A stretch of 64,000 nucleotides of DNA, from NCBI RefSeq assembly GCF_020184175.1, contig NC_065530.1, positions 70,161,260-70,225,259 of the forward strand, read 5' to 3'. Shown here piece after piece: positions 25,448 to 37,616 of the stretch. How positions within the stretch are numbered: position 1 is the stretch's first letter; every line of letters starts with the position of its first letter. The notes under the pieces were generated by a model, which had not been told where the DNA came from, did not search any database, and saw nothing but the letters and a program-made list of their open reading frames with translations. Both the position numbers and the translations under genes were made by a program. The stretch is from Aphis gossypii (taxonomy: Eukaryota; Arthropoda; Insecta; Hemiptera; Aphididae).

Positions 25448-25787
25448 TTCCTAGTGTGACGGTCTCTTAAACCATATAACTGATCCTGCACGGCGTAGTA
25501 CGTTTCAAATTGAATACCCGAGAATTTAACCTTGAAATACGAAAAATGGTCGATTCCACCAGTCAGCAATTCCAGCAGACATTTGTTTATTTAAATACCA
25601 CCGGTTGAATATAATACATATTATATTTTTTAAATTTAAATAATCATCAAACGTTTTCATCCAGGTAAGTAATATTAATTTATACCAATAATTTGGTTGA
25701 TACCACAGCTGTGGTATATACAAAGTATGTGATTTGTACTAGAAAAATGTTGGTAACATATACCTAGTTAGAAATCAGGAAACTGAT

Positions 25788-25968
25788 TTAAGACGGGTTT
25801 CCATAACATACATGTACGTGTACTTGCATAAAAATACATTTCTGTGATTGGTTGGAACGTATAAACTTTCTGGTATACCTAAAGCTTATAATGTATACCA
25901 ACAAATCATAGAAAAGAATTTTCTGTGCAGTACACGTCGTACACGTATGTAATGGAAATCCGCCTTTA
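25788..25968. mobile_element. Tourist-like MITE with TTA target duplication, 175 bp
   Basis: Element 25791-25965 is flanked by TTA on both sides (25788-25790 and 25966-25968). The left arm AGACGGGTTTCCATAACATAC and the reverse complement of the right arm, AGGCGGATTTCCATTACATAC, pair over most of about 60 bp, including GTGATTGGTTGG versus CAACAAATCA. A TTA duplication with long arms fits a PIF/Harbinger-derived MITE. Its ends differ from those of the autonomous Harbinger at 15416-19284, so another transposase must have moved it. Confidence 0.75.
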
Positions 25969-25976
25969 TTTAGAAT

Positions 25977-26095
25977 ATGTGGTTGATACCAGATATGTGA
26001 CTGATACTAGGTAAATGGTTAATACCTGTTATATAGTTAATGACTGGTGTATAGTATATGGTTGATATTAGGTATCTAGTTAATTAGGTACTGGT
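25977..26095. repeat. Degenerate ~20-bp tandem repeat (TATGTGGTTGATACCAGG)
   Basis: About six imperfect units of the form TATRTGGTTGATACYAGGTA follow one another directly after the MITE at 25791-25965. Isolated related units lie at 25690-25750. Confidence 0.55.
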
Positions 26096-26703
26096 TAATA
26101 ATTTGTAATAATAATTTTTATATGTAGTGTATTTGTTAATTTTAATTCAATAAATGATGGCAACCTTTTTACCCCATGTTCTGCCACACGGTTTGAAATA
26201 TAAAACGTATTAAATATTCATATTTGTGAAAACAATTAATATAAAAATCAATTGCTCAATCCAAACTATAATGATAGTACAATTTAACCGTTTAAATTAT
26301 AAGAGTAGGAAAGGTAATATAACGAGTAAGTATTAAAATAAATACATCTAAAAAAAGAACATATTTTATAAATTGATCATTATAGAGTTACTTTGCTATG
26401 CACAATTTTAATTATTATTAAGTATTTATTATTAACTAATATTAAAATTATTAATCCATATCTGTGTAAATGTGTATTTTGTGTATAGAAATTATAGTGT
26501 TCCGATCAACCACTATATTGGACACTGATTATCTGGTTCGTCCTCCGTTTAATAAATCGTTGTTTGTGTAAATATTATTTTGAAAAAACTATTAATTTTA
26601 TTATACTACAAATTATTATTTTATTTTATTTTTATAGTACGGGTGTATAATATTTTATTCAAGTTTTTATTCGAAGAATTATGGTAAACACATCGATTGA
26701 ATT

Positions 26704-26726
26704 TTAGGTTAGGTTAGGTTAGGTTA
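26704..26726 (+). repeat. Interstitial TTAGG telomere-type repeat
   Basis: Four perfect TTAGG units plus TTA. TTAGG is the canonical arthropod telomere repeat. An array this short inside a chromosome is usually explained by break repair or by chance expansion. Confidence 0.85.
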
Positions 26727-27689
26727 TACACTTATAATAATTTTATTTAAAAATTGTTTTTCGTTTGCAATAATTTATCAACTGTTGGTTTTCAATGTTC
26801 TTTACTTAAACAATATTTTAATATCTATTTATTACATGGTCTGGTTAGGAATAAGGAAAGAGGATAGGCAATTATATAGCTACTTCTGTTATTATAGTTA
26901 TCGACATTGTAATAAAGCGGCTATGAGGTTACGATTTATATTCTTATTATTATATTATTGTTTACTGTAAAACCAAATATTGTACTATATTTTAAATGGG
27001 TTTCCACATTCCATCTGTCATGTTTATAAAAATAATATAAGCTAAAATACTAAAATATTATTGATATAATTATTTTACCTGTATTGTTGTATTTTGTTTG
27101 CTCTCAGTTAATCGGTATTTATTTATTTTTATCATTCTGTGTTCACCGTTCAGTTAAAATACGTCTTATGTAGTAAATCTGATAATAGAATATTTATTAT
27201 AACATTTGGAGCTTGATAATGATTATTAAATAATATATTGTAATTAAACATTTGACTAAAAAGAATTAAAACAAATTTAAAACGTTTAATAACAATTTAT
27301 TGTCTATCTACAATATTCTGTACATATTTTATGATCTCTGTAACCACCTTATACCTCATTTGAGTATTGTAGGTACTTACTAAACTTATGAATACACTTA
27401 TAAAAGCTATTATGGGATTTAAGGACTGTTTGAAATGATTGTAATTAAACACTTACACAATACAAAATACTATCATAAAATATAGAATGTCAGGATGCGA
27501 AAAAAATAATATACTAAATGGCAATGACAATTAAATCGTGTCAACGGCGAATTGGGTAAAAAATATTTTTTATTTTAAAAAGAAACAACCTTTGCAGGAA
27601 GATAAATCTACTTCTGTTTACATATTGTTTCGTATGCGTGCGCAGTGCGCATACAGTATCATAATATTATTACGTCGTAGTTATTGGCC
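26727..27689. other. AT-rich DNA, no gene seen
   Basis: The frames at 26785-26970 and 27538-27753 lack protein-like features and are not called. Confidence 0.5.
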
Positions 27690-28800
27690 GGATGTGATGA
27701 TAAACGAAGACGTTGACGACGACGACGACGACGATGAAATAAAACGAGTCTGAACTCTCAGCGGACGGAAAAAATCTACTCAAATGCCCGACCGGCTGCC
27801 GACCGATTCGATACGTGTTCGGTCGGATGGCGAGATGTGGGACTTATAAAGGAAGGGGATATCTATGTGAAGAGGGTAGGGAGGCACCGCGCTTACGAGT
27901 TACGTACCTACAACTTTACACCGTTGCACGTTGTCGTCTATATCGATTCGATAGCACTCAGGCGCGAAGACCGTTGACCACGACACACACACACACCACA
28001 AGTCGCCTGCTCTTCTTTTATTATTATTATCGTTGTTGTTGTTGTTATTATTACGAGATGCGGTACGTCCGCGGTGGACACGGTTAAACCTATATAATAG
28101 ATACGACGTGTACACACTATGCACAATGATAAACTTCATTATTATTATTATTATAATATTCTACACCCGAGTCTCGCGCGCTCGGTACAAATATATATTA
28201 TAAAAAACGAGATGAAAAAAATTCAAAGACTTGTGATAAAACAGCTTTGTTTGTATTGTGCAGCGGGCACACCAGCACACGTACACCCGTATTATAATAT
28301 AACCACAGTTTTATGGGCATTATTATTGTTATTTATTATAACAATGTTTTCGTCGTATAGGTCATATGGATAAGAGAGAATAATGACGACAACGATTATT
28401 ACACGCGACGCACTATCAATACTAACTCACGGTAGGTATACACTAATAATATAATGTACCTGTGTGTTATTAATACAACGACGATGAATATTGATGATGA
28501 TAATATGATATTATGATCATAATACTTTGCCGTACTAGACACCGGCGGCAGGCTATAGTGCGCGGTACCCCACGGGCGGTCGGTCGGAATCGGTCGGGGC
28601 CGGTCGAGGGAGTCCGACTCGGGCGCTGCAGCAGACTTGACATCCCGGGCGGTACGCGCTCGATGACCATCGCAAGAGCAACGTCCTTCGGCGGCGGCGG
28701 CGGATCTAGTGTACTGTCTTTGGTATGCTCAAGTCGACCGTATGCTGCACGACGAGTACCGATATGATAGGCCAGGAGTCACCACCAATCCATATTTTTG
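27690..28800. promoter_or_regulatory. CpG-rich block with TATAAAGG and CGGTCGG repeats
   Basis: CpG-rich patches lie at 27690-28090 and 28540-28770. The first includes a GAC run (27715-27734) and a TATAAAGG box at 27845-27852; the second has tandem CGGTCGG-like units around 28575-28610 and a GGC run. All open frames across this block are short and compositionally driven. It is possibly a promoter or upstream control region of the gene that starts near 29400; no transcript can be assigned. Confidence 0.35.
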
Positions 28801-29389
28801 GTGTGGTATATTAGGAATTGGAAAATTTTCCGCTAACCCTTAAAAATTTTGATCGATGAGTCGTATTTGTCACCGTGTACGATATGTAAAATGAAATTAT
28901 AGAAGATACACTTCACTACCAGACTAATCTGCTGTCGTCGGTAAAAACTAGAGATCTACAAAAATAAGAAATCACGACACGGATATTCGATACTGCGTGT
29001 CATATCGACCCTTTGCGATTCGTTTACAATTCGTCCGTGAGCCGCCATTCGGTTAGATTATATTATAGACCCTGCAGTGAAACACCAAAATACTTCAATA
29101 TAGAATAACTATAGGTACGGTAGTGTTCATAACGTCGCATTATTATATTAATTATTATAATACTTTATGTTTGATTAAATCGCACTCATCGCAGTAGGTA
29201 CTTGCCTAATAATATTATGCTCTATTTGACAACTCTGGACCGATTGAACCCGCTAATCGTGCGAACGTTCAATAAAATATAGTTCAATCGTTTGAATTTA
29301 TATTTTCTTCTATACGCGGTCCCCAGACCGGCCAGACCCCGGTGGAGTGTAATAGAAATTGAAATAAAAAAAAAACATCGGCGGTTTAG

Positions 29390-29865
29390 GGCGCGTTTCA
29401 CTAACGTCCGTAACCACGACGACGACGACTGGTTCGGCGTGAACGTCGTATCGCGGTGACGCATGCGCGGTGGCCGGTAAGTCTGGTAGTTGTGCCCGCG
29501 CGCGTCTTTGGCAACGCGGCGAAGAATATTGTTGTGAACGCCGCCGAGATACCGGGAAATCGTCGGTCGCGCCGTCGCTGTTACCCCGAACTATCGCAGT
29601 CCGTCAGGTGTCGTCAGACTGTTCGTGCGTTCCGTGCCGGTCGGTTGTTTTCTCTTTCTCGTCGTATATGCGAAGTCTTACGATCACGCGCACCAGTTTA
29701 CGTAAAAACCCGAGTGACGAAACGTTTTCTCGTATTATTTCGCGAATCGCTTTTGTTACGATAACATAGTACTGTACCGCGGTGTTCGAACAGAATAAAA
29801 ACGACCAAATACACAGATTTCCAGTCAGACGCCCCAACAATATTTACGTTGTCTTATACGAACAG
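29390..29865 (+). promoter_or_regulatory. Probable promoter and 5' leader exon of the EGF/DOMON gene
   Basis: A CpG-rich island ends in a strong consensus donor CAG|GTGAGT at 29866. It includes GACGCATGCGCGG (about 29459-29471), an NRF-1/Erect-wing-type palindrome found near start sites of many animal genes. The frames here (29456-29764, 29470-29769) have no domains. The first coding exon of the main gene (37410-37616) opens with a splice acceptor before its ATG, so an upstream noncoding exon must exist. This island is the nearest good candidate on the correct strand. The start site within it is not determined. Confidence 0.45.
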
Positions 29866-32800
29866 GTGAGTGAACACAACACAAAGAATATTATTCAACC
29901 CTCTTTCGACCGTCGACCGTCTCATTAATAGGTATTTTTTTTTTACACCCGGCGCCAAAGATACTCTTCGACTACGGGAGAAGTCATACACCTTGGTTAG
30001 GTTAGATTACTCAATAAATGTGTATTGTATATTAGTATTATTTCTATTTATTAACGATTTCAGTGAGAAGTCTCCCATTATAGGCACACCTGGTACATTA
30101 TAATAATATAGTCTATAGATATTGAAGTTTACGACTTTAGTGTCTACAGCTAATGGTGTATTGGTTTTAAAACATTAATGTAATGACACTTTGATGGCCG
30201 AGTCTGTAATTTAATATTATATAGTAATGTCTTTACTGACGACTTATAATTGCATCTCTTATCAATGTATTCATTGCGTGTGAATATTGTGAAGCTTCTA
30301 ATTGGTAATATTATAAAATAAAAATCGTTATCAGATATCTGAATTAATTATAGTCATCTAAATTATACTTGTGTTCAACTATTGTTTGTCATACTACTAG
30401 TTATATGTACGGTTAAAAAAGTATATTTTATGTTTAAAAGTAATTTGTATGTATATATTTATATATTATGTATATTGTATACCTAATGTGTATAAAATAT
30501 AAATGTATACATTGCATATGTGTGAGAGTATGTATTTAACAGTCGTCGTTAATTTTAATTACAATAATATTACGTATTTGTATGTCGAAATCAAGTTTCG
30601 TTGAATCTTAAAAATTTATAATAGTTGTGTTTATAACAAGGTTAAACTGAATAGAATCATTATAGAATTATTTCAAAACCGTAAACAATCGATACGTCAC
30701 GAAAGAAAAAATAATATCTAATTATGCAGGTATAATGTATTGGAAATATCTGTCAAAATATATTATCATAAACACCTCCCAAGCTCAAGTAGATATTTCG
30801 ACTAATAGAATTGCGTATAGTATATGAGTCAGAAGAATGCGGGAATCTTCTAAAGAAGAAAATCAGGTTCCTATATGAAAGATATTTCCATTCTCTCTAT
30901 TTGTATAATATAGCCAATTTAATAAAATTTAATATTACTGTTCAATGGTTTTTACTATTTGGAAATTTGAAATTTTGCTTTGGATATTTCGAAACCTAAA
31001 ACAATATAATATTGTGTATATAGCTTGATCCCATGCAATTTGTAAAAAACGTTTCTTTATCGATCTACATTCTACATAACCGCTATAATTTATTGCGCAT
31101 GTAATCGGTCAAAATGAAGTGAAGTAATTATTATATTCAACCACATAAAATTGTTCTTTAAGCTTTTAAACCAAAATGTAAAACGCAATGGACAACGGTA
31201 ATATGTGAATAATTACAATACACTGTAGTATTGTATTATATATTTATATACATATATATTCTGCTACTGAATTGTTTCCAACCAATTTTAATGCCTTTTA
31301 TTTAATTTTTATTTTTAATATATCCGTATCCAATACTCTATTGACAGGTATTTTTTGCTTAAACATAACTGTTTTTGTTTCTTCGTACTAAGCATATTTT
31401 TTTTTTTTTTGCTGGGTTAAGTCACGTATTTCGTATAGGACAGCTCGGACGTGTTTGAAACACGCACGTTTCCATCAAACGAACAGTATTTCAGAGACAT
31501 AATTTAACAGCGATAAATATTGTGCATAAATTGGCCAACCTCTAAAATCAAACTACAAAATGTTTATTATTATTATCATACCTACTGCTGTGATGCAATG
31601 GCCCGTGATGCGGCACCGACGACATGTCGAACTATCTACATAACTTATTTTAAACCAAACGAACACAAGGATGATTTTCAATTTTTTCCTTTGTATTTTT
31701 GCTACCTATTAATACCTATATTTTGAATCCACGATTAAAGAACGAAAAAATTTAAAATATCAAAAACATATATAATATAAATGTACCTATCATATATTAA
31801 ATTAGTATAAAACATGACACTTGTTATAATATAACAGGTAAAATATATTTGTAATTAAATAAAAAAAAAATGTAGTAGTCTATTGCATTAAAATTTAAAA
31901 CTATATGTTATGCTGTTATTTTACTACAAAATTAAATTAAGTTAAAAAAATACATATTATCAGTAAAGTATTTAACAGTCGTCAGTCATACACAATATAA
32001 TTCAATAGTAGGTAATTGTTTTATTTATATTTACATAAATATCGTTGTGCTCAAATAACCTTAAATTTAAGATTTTATTTAAGGATTAAAGAAAATTTAT
32101 GTCATGACCGTATCTCAACAGTTGTTTTTATGAATGCTTCTAATTTATTTTTTTTTCTATCAAAAAAAAAAAAAAAATCACATCATAGCATATTTTTATT
32201 TTAAGAAAAAAAACTATTTTGTTCTATAAAATAATGTCAATAATTATTTATATTTTTTTAAATTAAATTTTTGCAATGGAATTATCATGTGCATCTTAAT
32301 TTTTAATAGTAGATACAAGTAGATATATAACTTGCACGTTATTGTTCATTGTTGATTATCAATAAAAAACACGTATGAAATAGGTATATGTATATATTTT
32401 TGTGACAATGGATGTAAGTTTTTTTAATTGATTGACTTAGACAACTTTCGTATTATGCAAGTATATTCATTAAATATTTAAATTATAATAAAATATTTAG
32501 CTGAAAATCCTGAGACTGAATATAATTATTAGTTAAAAATAAGTATAAAATCTAAATAATAAACACTAAACATTATACAGATTTATAGACTGTACCGTGG
32601 CTAATGTAGACTTTATATCTTGTATGTATAGAGTATAATATATTATGTTCGAGTAGACATTATATATAATAATATTTATATGTTTAAATCATTGTGTTGT
32701 AGATGATTTTAGTATATGAAGTATTTTATTTAGTATTTTTATTTTTATTAATGTTTATATTTTTATATCGTACAAATGTGAACAAACAAAATTTAATCGA

Positions 32801-35800
32801 TCAATAGCAAATAATTTCTCATGTTCAGTATTTGATATCAAATAAATAAATGAATATAGTACAGACTAATTACATCATGATTATAAATTATAATATCAAG
32901 AGTTATAATTTATATATTTGATATTCACATATGTATATATATTCTTAGAATAGAATTCATACATTTTGTTTGCGTCTTCAATTTTATTTTGTCAACCAAT
33001 ATAGTAATGTTAAGAATAACGGTACGAAATGAGACATGATAAACTAACATACAGACGCTTGCTGCAATGAGCTAACCGTTGACCGTGCGATATTGTATAT
33101 TATCCGGTTCAAGTTACGGATTCATCTCGACGACGGAGGTAAAACCGGTTGTCGTGAGTTTGTAAATTGAACGTAATTGTATGTCGGTGACAACTCGTTG
33201 AGCACTATAATTTTGAAGCATCTTTATATAAGAATAGATGTACGAGTATACGAAATTTATAGGTGACCATTCTGTTACCTATAGTAAAAGACCAGACACA
33301 TATTACATACAAACGGTTTCTTTTATACTTGATGTAGGTAATCTATGCATTTAACTATAATCTAACTGTCTAATTTAAAAATCAATCTTAAAAATATTCT
33401 ATAATATTTAAAATACGAATTAGTTGTAAAAATAGGTATCATGAAACTCGTTTTTTAATTTAAGTTTGTGAGATTAATACTTTTTCTATGTATCAATATA
33501 AAACGTTATAATGATATATTTGAGCATTAAATTATTTCATATCGTATTGTAATTCACTCTTCAGTAGTAATCGTGTACAATTAAAAACATGGTAATTATA
33601 TTAATAAATAATAATACAAAAAAAAATATGAAACTATGAAAAATAAGTTTTTGTGAATTGCGTTTAGCGCACCGTTGAGTTACGGTTAGTGACTTTAACG
33701 CGGGACAACATATTTGCGTTTAGGCCACGAGTGAACATATTAATATTATACGTTTATTATATTATATCTTTATTTCGTAAGTGTAGTCTATCTTCACTTG
33801 CTTTTTAAGTCTTTGATTTCGTACCATATTGGAAGTCATGTAGAAAATAATATAGCGTGCGTGGAGGAACACCATGATGTATAGGGCCTCCAGGCGCGGT
33901 CGGTTTCTTGTTGGCTAATGATACGTAGGTTCATAATATTATTATTATACACATGTACTAAGTGTTTACTCGTGTGGATTTTTGTAGGTTCTACTTTTTA
34001 GTATATAAATACATCTCAATGGTCTAGTGCAGTGGTGTGTGCGTTATTGCGAAAACTTTTCTGGTTTGATGTCCCAGAAAAATATTATTATCGACGGTGA
34101 TGTGACGACACATGTCGACATTCCAATGCTTTCTGAACCTAAGAAGATATTCATCTAACAAGTACAAACTGCAAATATATGTGAACGCCCATGTGTTGTA
34201 TAGTTTATATGTGGTCAATCATAATATAAGTGACCAGGAAACGATTTGTCTACTAGCTGTTGACGACTTCACTGTAGTGTTACGAAATAATAGAAAAGAA
34301 AGATGCTTCTGGCAAAATTTAGGCAATACTGTAATACACACGAATTATGTAGCTATTCTAGCTACTATTTACGTAAAACGACGACGAAAGATATATTTTT
34401 TTCTGTATATAATCTAAAAAAAAAGGTATTTTTTCACGTTATTGCAGGTACATATTGTAGGTATTATAATATACATATAGTTACTCCATTGTTAAAATTC
34501 TTATATTCCTCAAAAAAAGTTGACGTTTTTGTCATAAAAAACGGATCGACTAATTATTTAGATGACACTTCTATAAGATGACGCCATGACGGGTAAAAGA
34601 AAACAGATAGCGTATCATTTTAATTATTTTAATATTATGTCTAGGTTAGTGCACTTACTCCAGCAAGGTTGTCAACCCTTTTTCTGTCGGTTTGGTTTTA
34701 TTATACAATACGCATTATTATATGCTAAATAAACACATTAATTTATTATATGAAATAGAGGTGAATGTAATTTAAATTCATATCCTGATGCGGGTGTTTG
34801 TTAAAAGGTATGATTTATTTTAGACGTATACTTATAATCACGGTTATCTAATCATATAACCGTGTTCATAATGAAATAATGAAAACCGTTTTTGACTGCC
34901 AATTATTGTTTCAATTTTAATAAAATATACTTCCATATAACGTATGCTAGGCGCATGTATGTAGTATGAATTCGTAAATTTTTCTAATTCAATGATCAAA
35001 ATAAAGACAAGGGTAAAGTATAAGATTATTTACAGATTAAAATACCATAAAAAATAACCTATTTACATTTAATATTATATTTTATTGAGAGCATTGAATT
35101 TATTAGATTATATCCTTCTTAAATCTTAATACAGGTTAGTGATAAATGTTCTTTGGGTATAGTATAATAAATATTACGATAGTTAATCGTTTGTAAAATG
35201 TAACTTGGTTGATGTCCTTGGGTGATGGCTGATAGAAAATAACGATTAGAAAATGTATGTACCTATCAGAAAACTATTTCTTCATGTTATTAAATAAGTA
35301 AGAATAAAAGTTAAATACTACTTCTAATGTTATATTCGTAAGACAGTAATTTGGTAATTTTCAAAAATGTTAAATGCATTAGGTACAACCTAATCCACAT
35401 AGGTAGTAATATTTAAAACTTTTTTAAACTTTCACCACTTATTTAAGTATTAGCATCTACGAGTATTAGATATCTTTATATAATATATAATTATCACCTA
35501 ATTGTAAACTTAGCTTAAACTTATAATATTTTAAGCCACTTAAAATTAAATTATCAACTTTGTATATTCATTTAACTCAAAATAAATTAGCCATTCAACA
35601 TTAACTTTAATACTTCAACGCTAACTCAATCTTTTGTTTTAAATTATTTAAAATAAGCTGTAAACAAATATCTAACATGGAACTATATTTAAATTAGAAA
35701 ATATAAAACCACATAATCTGATTAGATAATACATTTAAAAAACTGTGGTCGATTGCATATTGTCAATGTTTATGTTGACAACAAAATTAGTTTCAGTTGG

Positions 35801-37409
35801 CTGTTAGGTAATTAAATTATATAGTCACTACCTAATAGTGATAAAAACAAATAGAACGCATTTGAATTGATTGATTTTGTTCATCTGTTATTCAGTTGTA
35901 TTCATTCAATGGATTGCACGATTAAAAACTTGAAGTAATTTTTTAAGTAGATGCGGTCTTTATAGCGTTAAAAAAGCTATTATAAAATAATTTTCTGAAG
36001 TATTGTGTGACATATAACCCTGTGAGAGTTTAGTTTGGAATAAACATTAAAAGTAAATAAATAATAGATAAGTTAATTATGATTATATTTTGGATTATAT
36101 GATTGGTGTGTAAATAGCTTTTTATATAGTGACTAATCGCACTACCTAATGACTATTAATTATTATTTTTAACTTATATTAATCAATAATGTAACCAACT
36201 ATATAAAGAATAAAACTTACTTTTATCTGTGGATTTAAAATAGGCTTATATATTTGTTGAATTATTCTTTAAAAATTATAATATTATGTACAAGCAGTAT
36301 ACTGAAATTGTGCATATTTCGAACTCTATTATAACTTATTTGTTGTATAAAATTTGGATTGATATTTTAATTGTTATTTATTATTAATTATTCATCGTAC
36401 TTTGGTGCCTACTATTAAGTATTGATTCTTGTTATGTTTAATAAGAACTTAAGTCAGTAAGTTGAAATAATTAAAATCTTTGTATTAATTGTTTATTATT
36501 GGATTAATATTGTCTATAAATTTATAATATTTTTCAAAGATAATTTTTACCTTTTAGTAACTTTAAGATAAAAACTATTTATTTTATAGATTTAGTTAAA
36601 CTCTATCCCATAATACAATAATACCTATACAGTAATGTACATAGTTCGTAATTGTACATATATATTATCAACTCAAAGTTATGGATTATAATCATAAACA
36701 GTATATTATGTAACATAACGTTTTGCGTGAAATTCAGTGAAAGATTAAATCTAAGTAGATTGTAAGTTAAGTTGGCCATATAATATAGTCTATCCAATTG
36801 GTCAGGATTGTACAAGTTTTTAATAGTGTTCCGTTGTACCGATAAAGTGTTTTACGCCAGCCAATTTTCTCGAAATCAAATGTATGTTTACTTTTTGTCA
36901 ATTAATGTTATATTTTCACAAGAAAAAAGTATTATTGTTTTGATATAAATAATAAAATAATTAAGTAGATTATATGATTTATTTTAAAATTATTAGGTTT
37001 AACGATGACAATTATTGTTGATGAATAAGTTCATTGTTTTTGTGTCCTCCCACAACTGTTTTTGAAATCACTTATCTAATTGATAATTTTATCGGTTACT
37101 CATTACTATTTATAACATTGAGTTAGTTTTCGCCGAGGTTTTTGCGTTACTAACGTAAATTGCAGATTGTAAAGTTCTAACCATTGTGTGTGGTATTATA
37201 GTTACGATAAAACATAGTGTGTTAAACTGGTGATTGACCATGTCATAGTGGTACACGAATTTTCCCATAAAAATTATAATACAATATTTGTCCCAGTTTT
37301 AGTAGGCAAAATAAAAAATGGCAACTCTACCGTAGATACTTAAGTCATTTTCAACTTTTTTTTAAAGTTTTTACAATTATAAAAATTAATAAATTAATTT
37401 ATTTTATAG
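29866..37409 (+). other. Inferred first intron; no gene seen inside
   Basis: AT-rich DNA between the candidate leader exon and the acceptor TTTTATAG at 37409. Short frames (30811-30999, 34112-34417, 34303-34581 and others) have no recognisable content. A perfect 9-bp inverted repeat CACGGTTAT/ATAACCGTG lies at about 34837-34864. Modest CpG-richer patches at 33010-33180 and 33660-33910 may be regulatory. Confidence 0.4.
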
Positions 37410-37419
37410 GTCGTACATA

Positions 37420-37440
37420 ATGGGCTTGAGAATAGCTTAA
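37420..37440 (+). other. Short upstream open reading frame (6 codons)
   Basis: ATGGGCTTGAGAATAGCTTAA lies in the leader between the splice acceptor and the main ATG at 37460, out of frame with the main coding sequence, and stops 19 bp before it. Such uORFs can dampen translation; no effect is shown here. Confidence 0.6.
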
Positions 37441-37459
37441 GTACTTTACTGTGTTCGTT

Positions 37460-37616
37460 ATGAAGTCAAATTCGTGGGAATTAATATTGGTAGTAGTGGC
37501 TTGTCTAGTGTGCAGTACCACTAGCCATGTCGCCCTTACGTTTCCTCCGGCCCGAACCTACGACCTCGACTTCCTGGATACAAGCAGAACGCCCGGCCCT
37601 TGTGGTATGCCTAAAG
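37460..37616 (+). CDS. Coding exon a: signal peptide and mature N terminus
   Basis: The exon starts at acceptor TTTTATAG|G (37409/37410) and ends AAAG|GTAAGA (37616/37617). It encodes residues 1-52: the signal peptide and the first part of the copper-protein-like domain through PGPCGMPK. It ends in phase 1; the next exon completes Gly53. Confidence 0.9.

Noticed and set aside
28470..28767. Frames on both strands across the 28.5-kb CpG patch
   Set aside because: Compositional; low-complexity glycine and arginine content and no homology that I recognise.
29456..29840. Three overlapping frames in the 29.4-29.8 kb island
   Set aside because: No protein features; the region is better explained as a promoter and leader exon because of the donor at 29866.
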